The notes beneath the pieces are model-generated. The model had not been told where the DNA came from and searched no databases. It worked only from the letters and a program-made list of their open reading frames with translations. Made by a program: the position numbers and the translations under genes. A stretch of 64,000 bases of DNA, taken from positions 1-64,000 of the forward strand of contig CACARD010000004.1 in NCBI GenBank assembly GCA_902534735.1. The letters are read 5' to 3'. Of this stretch, positions 34,712 through 48,710 are shown piece by piece. Every line of letters begins with the position of its first letter. Position 1 is the first letter of the stretch. Origin of the DNA: an uncultured Pelagibacteraceae bacterium (GTDB taxonomy: Bacteria; Pseudomonadota; Alphaproteobacteria; Pelagibacterales; Pelagibacteraceae).

Positions 34712-36078
34712 TCAATAACTTTTCGAATATATGATCTTAAATTTTGTATATTTTTAACTACAAATACGCCATCAGAATTTGTGAAACTACCACTTCTATT
34801 AATTTTTACATTTTTTAATATTAAATCCGAAGAACCTAAATCTTTTTCGAGATCAAAATAAATCTCTTGTATATCTTTGACATTTTTAGACCCAACTTGA
34901 AAAGTTTTAGCAAATTCAATATGATTTTTTACATTTAATTTATTTTTAGAAATAAATCGTGTAGTGCCATTGTGCTCTGTAAATTTTATTTCTGTCATAA
35001 TACTTCCAATTTTATTTAAGTTAAAATTGGCTTCATTAAAAATAATTTTTTTTTCATTAATTACTAAATTAATTTCACCATTTTGTAATAATTTATTATC
35101 TAATTTATCAAATTTAATTTTTAATGTGCCATTGAAATTTCCTACAAATTTTTCATCATACAAGTAAAGTTTTGATAAAAGATTATCTATTATTAAATCT
35201 ATTTTTTTATCTTTAATTAGCAGTTTTCCATCGAAATAAAATGGTTTGAGTTGAGCACTTCCTTCAAAAATAAAATTTAAATTTTTTTTTTGTTTCGGCG
35301 ATATAAATTTAACAACGTTATCTTTAAATATTAAATTATATTCCATTTTATTTTGTGAATAGCTCATTATGGATTGCCCATTAAAATTCTGTGTGTTCTC
35401 AAATTCAAAGGTATTTTTTATCTCTAAATTTGGATTAAATATATTTATATTGTGAATACTAGTTTTTGGGGACTTATAGTCTCTTCTCCAATCAGACTTA
35501 AAATTTAATCCAAATATTTCACCAGTTAATTTTAAATTTTTAATTTTATTTTTCTTGTCAATTTTATAGGAAATTTTTTTTATTGGTGAAATCAAAATTA
35601 CTTCCATATTTTTATTTCGAATAAATATTTTACAGTTATCTAAATAAATCGGATTGTTCACTTTTTGGTACAAATGTTTTCTTAATTCTTTTAAATCTTC
35701 CATTTTAAAATTTAAGTTTGAATTAGATATTTCTGTAGACAAAAAATTACTGAATGATCTAAGGTATATATCTCTTAAAGAAATATAAATTTTGAGATTT
35801 GAAGTTGTAATTAAGTCATTTTTTTCAGAAGAATTATCAAGATTAAGTGAGGCATTTTCTACTAGCAAGTGTGGCTTTGGAAATGGTTTATACTTAATTT
35901 CACCAGATGATTTAATATAAATTTTAAAATTTTTATAAAAATTTTTTTCTATTACAGGAACTTTACTTTTATAATTAAATAAAACTGGTAAAGATAAAAT
36001 TGTTAAAGATGAAAAAATTATTGCAAGGATAGACAATATTAAATTAAATGTGATTTTATTTTGCTTAATTTTGTTCAT
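34708..36078 (-). CDS. AsmA-like envelope protein
   Basis: This 456-residue protein has one N-terminal membrane helix (about 12-34) and a long periplasmic region of beta repeats. '[25 protein letters not shown]' near 58-82 resembles the AsmA/TamB group ('PSLTLEDVSL'). Such proteins are bridge-like and linked to phospholipid transport and outer-membrane balance. Similarity is weak beyond the N-terminus, so the family call is tentative. It is divergent from the helicase gene by 21 bases. Confidence 0.6.
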   Translation of the reverse strand: MNKIKQNKITFNLILSILAIIFSSLTILSLPVLFNYKSKVPVIEKNFYKNFKIYIKSSGEIKYKPFPKPHLLVENASLNLDNSSEKNDLITTSNLKIYISLRDIYLRSFSNFLSTEISNSNLNFKMEDLKELRKHLYQKVNNPIYLDNCKIFIRNKNMEVILISPIKKISYKIDKKNKIKNLKLTGEIFGLNFKSDWRRDYKSPKTSIHNINIFNPNLEIKNTFEFENTQNFNGQSIMSYSQNKMEYNLIFKDNVVKFISPKQKKNLNFIFEGSAQLKPFYFDGKLLIKDKKIDLIIDNLLSKLYLYDEKFVGNFNGTLKIKFDKLDNKLLQNGEINLVINEKKIIFNEANFNLNKIGSIMTEIKFTEHNGTTRFISKNKLNVKNHIEFAKTFQVGSKNVKDIQEIYFDLEKDLGSSDLILKNVKINRSGSFTNSDGVFVVKNIQNLRSYIRKVID

Positions 36079-36099
36079 TAAAATAATAATATTAAATAA

Positions 36100-38120
36100 A
36101 TGTTAAGATCTGATTATTTGTCAAATTTAAATGAAAAGCAACAAGAAGCAGTAGTTTCTCTCGATGGTCCCCTTCTTATAGTTGCTGGCGCTGGATCAGG
36201 TAAAACAAAGGTGCTGACATCAAGAATTGCTCATATAATTAAAAGTCATAAAGCTTTTTCAAACCAAATACTTGCAGTTACTTTTACAAATAAAGCTGCA
36301 AAAGAAATGCAAATTAGAGTATCAAAACTTTTAAGAAAGGAAGCCACTGGATTACCTTGGCTTGGTACATTTCATTCTATAAGTGCAAAAATTCTCCGGA
36401 AACATGCGGAAGCTGTTGGGTTAAAATCAAATTTTACAATTATAGATCAGGATGATCAAATAAGATTAATTAAAAATATTTGTAAGTCTGAAAATATAGA
36501 TATAAAAAAAATATCTCCCAAGTATGTCTTAGCCATAATTGATAAATGGAAAAATAATGGATTATATCCAGATGATGTGGTTTTAAAAAAAAAAGAAGTC
36601 TTAGAAAAAAATTTTTTAAACGTATATAAAATCTATCAAGAAAAACTAATAGATTTAAATTCTGCTGATTTTAGTGATTTAATTTTGCATACATTAAAAA
36701 TTTTTAAAAACTATAAAGATATATCTTCTTTATATTCAAGAAAATTTAAATATATTCTAGTAGATGAATATCAAGATACCAATTTTATACAAAGTGAATG
36801 GCTAAAACATTTGTCTGCAACCAACATGAATCTATGTTGTGTGGGAGATGATGATCAATCAATTTATAGTTGGAGAGGCGCAGAAATTAAAAATTTTTTA
36901 GAATTTGATAAAGTCTATAAAAATACTAAAATTATAAGATTAGAAAAAAACTATAGATCTACTCAAAATATTTTAAATGTTGCTTCAAAATTAATAGAGA
37001 ATAATCAAAATAGAGTGGGTAAAACTTTATATACCAATCAAGAAGATGGTGAACTTGTTACATTAGATTGTTTTAGGAATGTTAAAGATGAGGCGACAGA
37101 AATAAGTTCAACAATCGAGAATTTCAAAAAAAAGAATTCATTAAATGAGATTGCAATATTAGTAAGAGCAATTTTTCAAACCAGAGAATTTGAAGAAAGA
37201 TTTTTGAAAGTTGGAATTCCATATAGAATAATTGGAGGAATTAAGTTTTATGAAAGAGCAGAAATTAAGGATTGTGTGGCTTATCTAAGATGTATTTATC
37301 AACCGATGGATGATTTATCTTTTGAAAGAATTATCAATGTTCCTAAAAGATCAATTGGAGATACCACTATCAAAAGTATTTCTGAATATGCAAAAAATAA
37401 TAATTGTTCTTTAGAAATTGCATCAAAAAAATTAATAGAATTAAATAAAATAAAACCAAAAACAAAAATAGGTTTAAAATTTTTATTAAATCTCCTGGAC
37501 AAATGGAGAGATGATCAAAAAAAAAAAATAAGCCAGGTAAAACTTCTGCAAACTGTTTTAGATGAATCTGGATATAGTGAGATGTTAAAAAATAAGAAAG
37601 ATCTTGAGAATGAAAATAGAATTGAAAATATAAAAGAACTTTTGATAGCAATGAAGGAGTTTGATAATTTAGAAAGTTTTTTAGAGCATGTTGCACTTGC
37701 AACATCGCTAGATCAAGATTGGGAAAGTGAAAAAGTAAATCTTATGACTTTACATGCATCTAAAGGACTTGAATTTAATATAGTTTATTTACCTGGGTGG
37801 GAGGAGGGTCTATTTCCTCATCAAAAAAGTATAGAAGAGAAAGGAGAAAATGGACTTGAAGAAGAGAGAAGACTTGCATACGTTGGAATAACAAGGGCTA
37901 AAAAAATAGCTAAAATTTCCTTTTCTATGAACAGGTTTTATCAAGGTGATTGGATTGATAGTATGGCATCTCGGTTTGTAGATGAACTTCCAGATGAGTT
38001 TATAAAAAAAAATAATACTTTTAACGATAATGAGGAAAATGATTTTGAATTTAATCAAGATATAGAATTTGATAACGAAATAAGAAGTCCTGGTTGGTTA
38101 AGATATCAGAAAAAATTGAA

Positions 38121-38124
<4 letters not shown>
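36100..38124 (+). CDS. uvrD: UvrD/PcrA/Rep-type superfamily 1 DNA helicase
   Basis: The 674-residue helicase has all SF1A motifs: 'LNEKQQEAV' (Q motif), Walker A 'GAGSGKT' at 30-36, 'FTNKAAKEM', 'VDEYQDTN', 'VGDDDQSIYSWRGAE', 'NYRST', 'LMTLHASKGLEF' near 547 and 'RRLAYVGITRAKK'. It unwinds DNA 3' to 5' in excision and mismatch repair or to clear forks. It is slightly shorter than E. coli UvrD (720). Whether it is UvrD or Rep/PcrA cannot be fixed. It overlaps the next gene by GTGA. Confidence 0.93.
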
Positions 38125-41810
<3,686 letters not shown>

Positions 41811-42647
41811 TTATTTAAATAATTTTTTAAATTTTTTTAAGATTGTATCGCTGTTATCTTTGATCAAAACTTTATCTCTTTCGTAATTTTGATCCAATAT
41901 TTTATAGCTCGCTTCGTACCATTTACTAGACTGATAATTATAACCAAGTAAGTATGCATATTTTTCTGCTTCACTAATTAATCCCAATTTATAATGCAAT
42001 TCAACTAGTCGATGTAATGCTTCTTCAACGTAAATAGTTGTATCATATTCATTAACAACTTTTTTAAATCTATTAATAGCAGGTATCCATTTTTCTCTTT
42101 CAACATAATATCTAGCTAAATACATTTCTTTTGAGGCGCTGATTTCAATAATTAATTCTAATTTATACTTTGAGTCTATTGCATAGTCAGTATCTGGAAA
42201 ATCATTAATTACAATTTCAAAATATTTTTTTGCTTCAAGAATTTCATTGAAATCTTTTTTTTCATCAATAATTTGATCATAATGACAAAGTGCAAGTAAA
42301 TAATAAGCATAATCTGTTTGTGGGTGATTTTTATATTTAAAAATAAATCTCTCTAGATCATTTATAGCATCATTGTAATAGCCTTGTGAGAAATAACCAT
42401 AAGCAGACATTAGCACTGCTCTGGGAGCCCATATTGATTGGGGATATAATAATTCAGCTTCACTAAACTTTTTTCCCGCATAAATTACATCTCCTCTTTC
42501 AAATTCTGCCATTGCTTCGCTATAAACTTCGATCATTTGAGTTTCTAAATTTTTTTCTTTTAGAACACTAACTTTCTCCTTTTTACCGGAACAAGAAATA
42601 ATCAAAATAAAAATAATTAAGAGGGATAAATTAAATTTATTATTCAT
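41811..42647 (-). CDS. bamD: Outer-membrane assembly lipoprotein BamD
   Basis: This 278-residue protein has a lipoprotein signal with lipobox 'LIISC' (Cys19) and about five TPR units, including 'MAEFERGDVIYAGKKFSEAELLYPQSIWAPRAVLMSAYGYFSQGYYNDAINDLERFI'. Those are the BamD/ComL features. It supports BamA in inserting beta-barrels into the outer membrane. It lies 38 bases after lpxC and 12 bases before ligA. Confidence 0.92.
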   Translation of the reverse strand: MNNKFNLSLLIIFILIISCSGKKEKVSVLKEKNLETQMIEVYSEAMAEFERGDVIYAGKKFSEAELLYPQSIWAPRAVLMSAYGYFSQGYYNDAINDLERFIFKYKNHPQTDYAYYLLALCHYDQIIDEKKDFNEILEAKKYFEIVINDFPDTDYAIDSKYKLELIIEISASKEMYLARYYVEREKWIPAINRFKKVVNEYDTTIYVEEALHRLVELHYKLGLISEAEKYAYLLGYNYQSSKWYEASYKILDQNYERDKVLIKDNSDTILKKFKKLFK

Positions 42648-42685
42648 CTAATAATTTTATCAGATAAATTTTAAATTTCTAACTT

Positions 42686-43606
42686 TTAAGCTATTGATTT
42701 TAAATTTTGATAATTGGTGAAAGTATGAGGTAATTGCTTGCCTTTAATTTCTATCAATGAGTAATTATTTTTATTTTGGAATACTTTTCTTAATAATTGG
42801 TTTGTTAAATGATGTCCACCTTGTGTGCATTTTAAAGATCCTATGATTTTATATCCAGATAAAAATAGATCACCCATGCAATCTAATATTTTATGATTAA
42901 CGAATTCAAGATTATTTCTCAACCCATCTTTATTTAAAATCTTATTATTGTTGACTACAACCGCATTTTCTAAACTACCGCCTTTACCAAGATTTAATTT
43001 TTTTAATTTTTCAATATCTTCATATAAACAAAAAGTTCTTGAGTTAAAAATATTTTCTAAATTGTCTTCAAAAATATTAACTTTATTTTTTTGAGTATCA
43101 ATTATTTTATTTTTATATTTAATTTCAAATTCAATTTCACTTGTAACATTTGAGATATCTAGAGAAATAAATTTTTCAACATCATTAAGACTTACTTTTT
43201 TATTTATTTTAATAATTTTAATTGGTTGATCGCTGAATGTTATTCCAGCATTATTAATACCCTCTACAAAGTTTTTTGCTGAACCATCTAGTATTGGAAC
43301 TTCCTCTGAATTTATTTCAATTACAACATTATCAATTCCTATACCGTAAAGAGCGCCCATTAAATGCTCAATTGTTGAAACTTTTACACCATGTTCGTTG
43401 GATATGGTTGTACAAAGTTTTGTATCTGAGACATTATTATAAAGCGGATATATTAAGTTATTTTTTTTTAAATCTACTCTTTTAAATAAAATTCCTGTAT
43501 TTGGAGCCGCTGGTAAAATATCTAATTTTACATTTTTTCCTGAGTGAATACCAATTCCACTAAGAGATATCTTTTTTGAAATTGTTTTTTGAGTAAGTAT
43601 AGACAC
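42686..43606 (-). CDS. lpxC: UDP-3-O-acyl-N-acetylglucosamine deacetylase LpxC
   Basis: The 306-residue enzyme has the LpxC pattern: 'QKTISKKISLSGIGIHSGKNVKLDILPAAPNTGI', 'STIEHLMGALYGIGIDNV' with the first zinc His near 79, 'VPILDGSA', and 'NHKILDCMGDLFLSG' with the His/Asp zinc ligands. It performs the first committed step of lipid A synthesis. It follows ftsA with a 62-base gap, the largest gap within this cluster. Confidence 0.96.
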   Translation of the reverse strand: MSILTQKTISKKISLSGIGIHSGKNVKLDILPAAPNTGILFKRVDLKKNNLIYPLYNNVSDTKLCTTISNEHGVKVSTIEHLMGALYGIGIDNVVIEINSEEVPILDGSAKNFVEGINNAGITFSDQPIKIIKINKKVSLNDVEKFISLDISNVTSEIEFEIKYKNKIIDTQKNKVNIFEDNLENIFNSRTFCLYEDIEKLKKLNLGKGGSLENAVVVNNNKILNKDGLRNNLEFVNHKILDCMGDLFLSGYKIIGSLKCTQGGHHLTNQLLRKVFQNKNNYSLIEIKGKQLPHTFTNYQNLKSIA

Positions 43607-43668
43607 GTTAAATTTATATAAAATGTTCCGTAGATTAAATACTCAAGAAATATTACAAGAAAATACCA

Positions 43669-44835
43669 TCATTTATCGAAAAAGTTAAAAAATTTTTCAA
43701 AGATTCCGTATTTTTTATTACTTATTTTTGGTAGTTCATAGTTTATCTTATGATTTTCCAGGCCACATTTGCAGATTTGAACATCTGACTCACTATAATA
43801 ATTAATTGACTTAAAACCAAATCTATCATGCAAATAGAAAGAATTATTTTTAAATAGTTTTGATCCTTCGCCAATCAAGAATAGATCAGAGCCTTTTAAG
43901 ACATTTTTACGATCATTAATATTTGATTTTTTAAATATTAAATCTATGATTTCCTGAACTCTGCACAAAATCACTTTTTTTAACAAATCTACTGAAATAT
44001 TTTTATTAATAATTTCATGAATAACCATCGTATCTTGTGACGTTTTATTTTTGTATGAAAATTCTGTGTCGGTTTTATTAAATGATTTTTTTAGTTTTTC
44101 TGCTTCCACTTCTGAAATCTTAAAAATTTTTGATATATCTATTGTGATATGATGTCCACCTATTGGGATTGTTTCGATTAATTTAAGTTTTTTATTTTCG
44201 AAAAAAAAGATTGAAGATCTTCTCAATCCAACATCTAAAAAGGTGGTTTTGTTTTCATTTAATTTTTTTACATATGATTGAGATTTTATATATGAAGAAC
44301 AAAATATATTTATTATATTTAAATTAAATTTAATAAAATTATCTTTTATTTTCTTTATAAACAATTTTGGAAAACATATTAATTTAAAGTCAACTTTTAA
44401 ATTATTATCTACTATTTTATCTTTAGGAAATTCTTCAAAAATTTTTTCGTCATCTATTATACATTTATCCATTATTATATGGGATAAATAATATTTATCA
44501 TAATTTGATTTAATTATTTGATTTAATTCTAATATTAAAGGCTCATATAATTTATTTATTTTTGAACTTCTATCTAAATTTTTTGTTAATGATATATCTA
44601 TTGTAAATAACTGGTCAGTATCTAAAATTAAAATAATATCTTCGATATGATCAGAAAAATTTTTTTCTGCTTTTTTTATAATTTTATTAATTGCCTCAAA
44701 ATGACTTTGTAAATTCTCGTTTGTGAATACTTTTATTGATTCTGAAAATTTTTCATCTAGGTTATTATCAAAAGATGCAAATCGAATTTTAGATGATCCA
44801 AAATCGATGACACTGAAATAACTGTTTTTACCCAT
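43669..44835 (-). CDS. ftsA: Cell division protein FtsA (divergent)
   Basis: This 388-residue actin-like protein begins 'YFSVIDFGSSKIRFASF' (phosphate 1 loop) and has 'TTFLDVGLRRSSIFFFENKKLKLIETIPIGGHHITIDIS' (phosphate 2 and FtsA signature) near 200-240. It tethers FtsZ to the membrane through a C-terminal amphipathic helix, seen as 'KYGIFEKFFNFFDK'. The sequence is Lys/Asn-rich and divergent in between. It overlaps ftsQ by 8 bases. Unusually, ftsZ does not follow it; lpxC does. Confidence 0.9.
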   Translation of the reverse strand: MGKNSYFSVIDFGSSKIRFASFDNNLDEKFSESIKVFTNENLQSHFEAINKIIKKAEKNFSDHIEDIILILDTDQLFTIDISLTKNLDRSSKINKLYEPLILELNQIIKSNYDKYYLSHIIMDKCIIDDEKIFEEFPKDKIVDNNLKVDFKLICFPKLFIKKIKDNFIKFNLNIINIFCSSYIKSQSYVKKLNENKTTFLDVGLRRSSIFFFENKKLKLIETIPIGGHHITIDISKIFKISEVEAEKLKKSFNKTDTEFSYKNKTSQDTMVIHEIINKNISVDLLKKVILCRVQEIIDLIFKKSNINDRKNVLKGSDLFLIGEGSKLFKNNSFYLHDRFGFKSINYYSESDVQICKCGLENHKINYELPKISNKKYGIFEKFFNFFDK

Positions 44836-45517
44836 TTCTTAAAATTAATCTATTTTTAATTCTTAAATCAATAATTGTGTTTGAATTTATATTGTTTTTT
44901 GATGTAAATTTTTTGAAAAGATTTATTGCTTCAGAAATGTTTTTATTAGGTAATTGAATTATAATATTATTTGCAAAATATAAGTCCCATCTTTTATTTT
45001 TATGAAAATAGTATCTAGTTATTCCATCTAAATCAATTTTTTGATTTAAAAGTTCTCTTTGAAGAAAAATGTAATCTTCTGGTTTAAATTTTCCAAAAAT
45101 AGTTGGTAATTTTTTTTTATTTGAAATTTGTTTTGCTATTATAAATTTTCCATTTTGACCTACAAAATATTTTTTTTGGTCTAGGTAGGTGATTGCAATT
45201 AAATTAGTTTGTTTAGTTTGAATATTAATAATTGAAGGATATTTTTTTTTGATACTTATGCTTTCAATAAAATTGAGTTTATCAAATTTTTCTAAAAGAA
45301 AATTTTTGTTTACAAAAAAAATATTTTCACCTAATAAAAAACTAGTATTTGATAATATATTGTCATTAATTTCTTTTTTAACATTTTCAACTTTAACTTC
45401 TCTAATCTTAAAAACATTTTTCAAATTACTTATTAAATTATTATTGAAGATTGTTGATATAAATAAAAATGAAACCAAATAAAAATATATTTTTTTTTTA
45501 TTTATTGATTGAAGCAT
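44828..45517 (-). CDS. ftsQ: Cell division protein FtsQ
   Basis: The 229-residue protein has a short cytoplasmic tail, one membrane helix (about 9-28), a POTRA domain ('FKIREVKVENVKKEINDNILSNTSFLLGENIF') and the FtsQ beta domain with 'FIESISIKKKYPSIINIQTKQTNLIAI'. It links early and late divisome parts. It overlaps ddl by 20 bases and ftsA by 8, keeping the usual ddl-ftsQ-ftsA order. Confidence 0.88.
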   Translation of the reverse strand: MLQSINKKKIYFYLVSFLFISTIFNNNLISNLKNVFKIREVKVENVKKEINDNILSNTSFLLGENIFFVNKNFLLEKFDKLNFIESISIKKKYPSIINIQTKQTNLIAITYLDQKKYFVGQNGKFIIAKQISNKKKLPTIFGKFKPEDYIFLQRELLNQKIDLDGITRYYFHKNKRWDLYFANNIIIQLPNKNISEAINLFKKFTSKNNINSNTIIDLRIKNRLILRNG

Positions 45518-46418
45518 CTTCCAAAATTTTTATTATCAAATTTTTGAAAGTAATGTTATTAAAATTTGCTATTTCAGGCACAAGTGATAGTGAGGTCATT
45601 CCTGGTTGTGTGTTAGTTTCTAATAAATAAAAGGAGTTTTTATAATACCTAAAATCTGATCGTGTAACACCTCTACAATTTAAAATTTTATGTGCTTTTA
45701 GAGCAATTTTTGTTAATTCCTGATATTTTCTTTTTGAAATTTCCACAGGAATTATATGCTCCGTTCTTGCTTTTGGGTTATATTTGGCTTGATAATCATA
45801 AAATTTTCTAGTTGGTCTAAGCTCAATTGCTCCGAGCACTTTATTTTCTAAAATTGCAACTTGTATTTCTCTCCCAGGTATATATTTTTCTAATAAAACC
45901 TCTCCATATTCATTTAGATTTGTAAGAGTTTTCAAAATATTATTTTTGTTACATATAAAAACATTTACACTAGAGCCTTCATTAAGAGGTTTTACAACTA
46001 AAGGAAATCCAATCTTTTTTTGTAAATTATTTATTAATTTCAATTTGTTTATATTATTTCTGTAAGAGAATTTAAGATACTTAGGTGTCAAAATGTTGTT
46101 TTTAATAAATATTTTTTTTGACAGTTCCTTATCTATTGCTAAAGAAGACGATAATACGCCTGAATGAGTATATTTTACTTTTTCAGATTCTAAAATTGCT
46201 TGAATATAGCCATCTTCTCCATATCTCCCATGCAATAAATTTAATACTATATTTGGATTAAAGTTTCTTAATACTTGAACAAATTTACCATCAGGATTTA
46301 CTACCTTAATTTTATATTTTTTATCTTTATTTAATTCTGAGTAAACGCTTTTTGCAGTTTGTATACTAACTTCTTTTTCTTTTGAATATCCACCCGCCAA
46401 AATTAGAATTTTTTTCAT
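45498..46418 (-). CDS. ddl: D-alanine--D-alanine ligase
   Basis: This 306-residue ATP-grasp enzyme has 'LLHGRYGEDGYIQAILE' near 79-95, 'PLVVKPLNEGSSVNVF' near 155, 'REIQVAIL', and 'EIANFNNITF' at the end with the family metal site 'LLETNTQPGMTSLSLVPE'. It makes the D-Ala-D-Ala dipeptide that the MurF half adds. It begins on the last base of murB and overlaps ftsQ by 20 bases. Confidence 0.95.
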   Translation of the reverse strand: MKKILILAGGYSKEKEVSIQTAKSVYSELNKDKKYKIKVVNPDGKFVQVLRNFNPNIVLNLLHGRYGEDGYIQAILESEKVKYTHSGVLSSSLAIDKELSKKIFIKNNILTPKYLKFSYRNNINKLKLINNLQKKIGFPLVVKPLNEGSSVNVFICNKNNILKTLTNLNEYGEVLLEKYIPGREIQVAILENKVLGAIELRPTRKFYDYQAKYNPKARTEHIIPVEISKRKYQELTKIALKAHKILNCRGVTRSDFRYYKNSFYLLETNTQPGMTSLSLVPEIANFNNITFKNLIIKILEDASINK

Positions 46419-47326
46419 TATTCTATAATTTTGATTTCTAAATTAATATTAATCCCAGTTTTATCTTTAACATTTTTTTTTACAAAATTTATTAAAGAGT
46501 TCATTTCTTCAAATGACGCGTTTTTTTTATTAATAAAAAAATTTGAGTGTTTTTTTGATATACTAGCATCTCCAAAACTTATATTTTCTGGAACTGATTC
46601 TTTTATTAGTTCCCAAGCTTTTTTTGTTGTTTGATCGATTGGGTTTTTAAAAGTACTACCGCCAGTCTTAATTTTTGAGGGTTGAGAATTATTTTTTTTT
46701 ATCGCCAATTCTTCCATCAAATTTTTTATTTTACTTTTATTTAATAAATCACCTTTAAAAGTAGCACTTAAAAAAATTAAATTTTCGTTTAATTCTATTT
46801 TTCTATACTGAAATTTAATTTTTTTAGATGGGATAACTTTTATATTTCCCTTTGTATCTATACATTGCAAAGAGATTAATTTGTCTTTAAATTCTGTCCC
46901 AAAACATCCAGAATTCATTTGAAGACCTCCTCCAACCGAACCAGGAATGCAGTACATAAATTCAAAACCACTTATTCCATTCTCTAGTGCAAATTCTGAA
47001 AGTTTTTTTTGTGAGCAAGCTGAGCCTGCTATTATTGTGTCTGGTTTTAATTTTGATAATGTACTAAAATTGTGGCTAAGTTTGATTATTACTCCTTCAT
47101 AAGTATTATCTTTAAATAACACATTTGATCCCATTCCTAATATAAACATTTTTCCTCTATTATTATACAGTTTTAGGAATTCCTTTAATTCTATAAGATT
47201 TTTTGGTTTAAAAAAGATTTTTGATTTACCCCCTATATTAAACCAATTAAGTTTTTTGATATTAGTATTAAAAAACAGATCTGCATTATATTTACTTTTA
47301 AAATCTTCAATATCTTTTAATTCCAT
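46418..47326 (-). CDS. murB: UDP-N-acetylenolpyruvoylglucosamine reductase MurB
   Basis: The 302-residue flavoenzyme shows 'FNIGGKSKIFFKPKNLIEL', 'ILGMGSNVLFKD', 'FEFMYCIPGSVGGGLQMNSGCFG' (FAD site) and 'PSKIKTGGSTFKNP' with the catalytic Ser, then a Glu in the C-terminal region. It reduces enolpyruvyl-UDP-GlcNAc to UDP-MurNAc. It has the type II size. One base separates it from murC. Confidence 0.95.
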   Translation of the reverse strand: MELKDIEDFKSKYNADLFFNTNIKKLNWFNIGGKSKIFFKPKNLIELKEFLKLYNNRGKMFILGMGSNVLFKDNTYEGVIIKLSHNFSTLSKLKPDTIIAGSACSQKKLSEFALENGISGFEFMYCIPGSVGGGLQMNSGCFGTEFKDKLISLQCIDTKGNIKVIPSKKIKFQYRKIELNENLIFLSATFKGDLLNKSKIKNLMEELAIKKNNSQPSKIKTGGSTFKNPIDQTTKKAWELIKESVPENISFGDASISKKHSNFFINKKNASFEEMNSLINFVKKNVKDKTGININLEIKIIE

Positions 47327-47327
47327 A

Positions 47328-48710
47328 TCAATTAAGATTTCTTACCCAATTTGTTATAGATCCAGCACCCATAGCAATAAAAATTTTATTTCCGAATGCA
47401 ATATTTTTAGTAATTTTTTTTAAATCTATTTCATTTTTAAGCATTATCAGATTAACTTTAGAATTTTTTGCAATTAATTTTGCAAATGAAGTGTATGAAA
47501 ATCCTAATTTTATAGTTTCACTAGCTTTATAAATTGGACAAAGTAAAACTGTGTTTGCATTTTTAAAGCATTTAGAAAATTCAATTTTTAAATTTTTTAC
47601 TCTTGAAATTCTATGCGGTTGAAAAATACAAACTATTTCTTCTTTATTATATACTTTACTGACACCATCTAACACTGATGAAATTTCAGTTGGATGATGA
47701 GCGTAGTCATCGAAAAATGGCACTTTATTAATTTCAAATAAGAAATTAAATCTTCTCTGGACTCCGTTAAAGTTTTTGAGACCTAATTTAATTATTTTAT
47801 CTGATACACCAATTGAAAAAGCTACTGCCAATGCAGATGTTGCATTTTTAATATTATGCAAACCTAACAAAGGTATTGAAATATTTTTTATAATTTTTGT
47901 TTTGCCCGGTATTTTTATTTTAATATTAAATTTTGAATAATATTTATTCTGAATTATATTGAAAATATGAAAATTTGATTTCTTATTTAAACCAAATGTA
48001 TAGTAATTGTTATTTTTAATTTTTGGTAAAATATTTTTTACATTTTTGTCATCTAAACACAGAAAAGCCTTTCCGAAAGATGGTGTTTTATCAATAAATT
48101 CTATGAATTTATTTTTTAAATTTTTCATAGTTCTGTAATAATCCAAGTGTTCATTGTCAATGTTGGTTATTATTGAATAATTAAAAGGTATTTGAAGAAA
48201 ACTTCCATCCGACTCATCTGATTCAACTAAACTCCAATCACTTTTTCCTAATTTTGCCGAACTTCCTATTGAATTCAAAACACCGCCGTTAATTATTGTC
48301 GGATCTAATTTTGCATAATTCAAAATATTTGACAAAATTGATGTTGTTGTTGTTTTGCCGTGTGATCCTGTCACAACAATATTTTTCATTAAAGAAACTA
48401 TATGACCTAACAATTCTCCTCTTTTATATATTGGAAGGTTTAATTTTTCAGCATGTCTGTATTCTGGATTTGATTTTTTTATAGCTGATGAAACGACTAA
48501 TACAGTACAATTTTTTATATTTTGCTTATTATGATTTAAATAAATTGGAATTTTTCTTTTTCTTAGTAAATTAAGATTTTTATTATCTGATTTGTCACTT
48601 CCTTGTATTTTAAAGCCTAAACTATCCATTATTAATGCTAAACCACTCATACCAATACCACCAATTCCAACAAAATGAATTAGTTCAGTTTTTCCGATAT
48701 TAATTTTCAT
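47328..48710 (-). CDS. murC: UDP-N-acetylmuramate--L-alanine ligase MurC
   Basis: This 460-residue Mur ligase has an N-terminal Rossmann domain 'HFVGIGGIGMSGLALIMDSLG', the ATP loop 'VVTGSHGKTTTTSIL' near 112-126, the 'DESDGSFLQIPFNYSIITNIDNEHLDYY' region, and C-terminal 'FDDYAHHPTEI'. It adds L-Ala to UDP-MurNAc. It overlaps murG by 11 bases. Confidence 0.96.
   Translation of the reverse strand: MKINIGKTELIHFVGIGGIGMSGLALIMDSLGFKIQGSDKSDNKNLNLLRKRKIPIYLNHNKQNIKNCTVLVVSSAIKKSNPEYRHAEKLNLPIYKRGELLGHIVSLMKNIVVTGSHGKTTTTSILSNILNYAKLDPTIINGGVLNSIGSSAKLGKSDWSLVESDESDGSFLQIPFNYSIITNIDNEHLDYYRTMKNLKNKFIEFIDKTPSFGKAFLCLDDKNVKNILPKIKNNNYYTFGLNKKSNFHIFNIIQNKYYSKFNIKIKIPGKTKIIKNISIPLLGLHNIKNATSALAVAFSIGVSDKIIKLGLKNFNGVQRRFNFLFEINKVPFFDDYAHHPTEISSVLDGVSKVYNKEEIVCIFQPHRISRVKNLKIEFSKCFKNANTVLLCPIYKASETIKLGFSYTSFAKLIAKNSKVNLIMLKNEIDLKKITKNIAFGNKIFIAMGAGSITNWVRNLN

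Noticed and set aside
37370-37705. 111-residue minus-strand frame inside the helicase gene
   Set aside because: It is a shadow frame antisense to conserved helicase sequence, rich in Phe/Leu from reading A-rich codons backwards.
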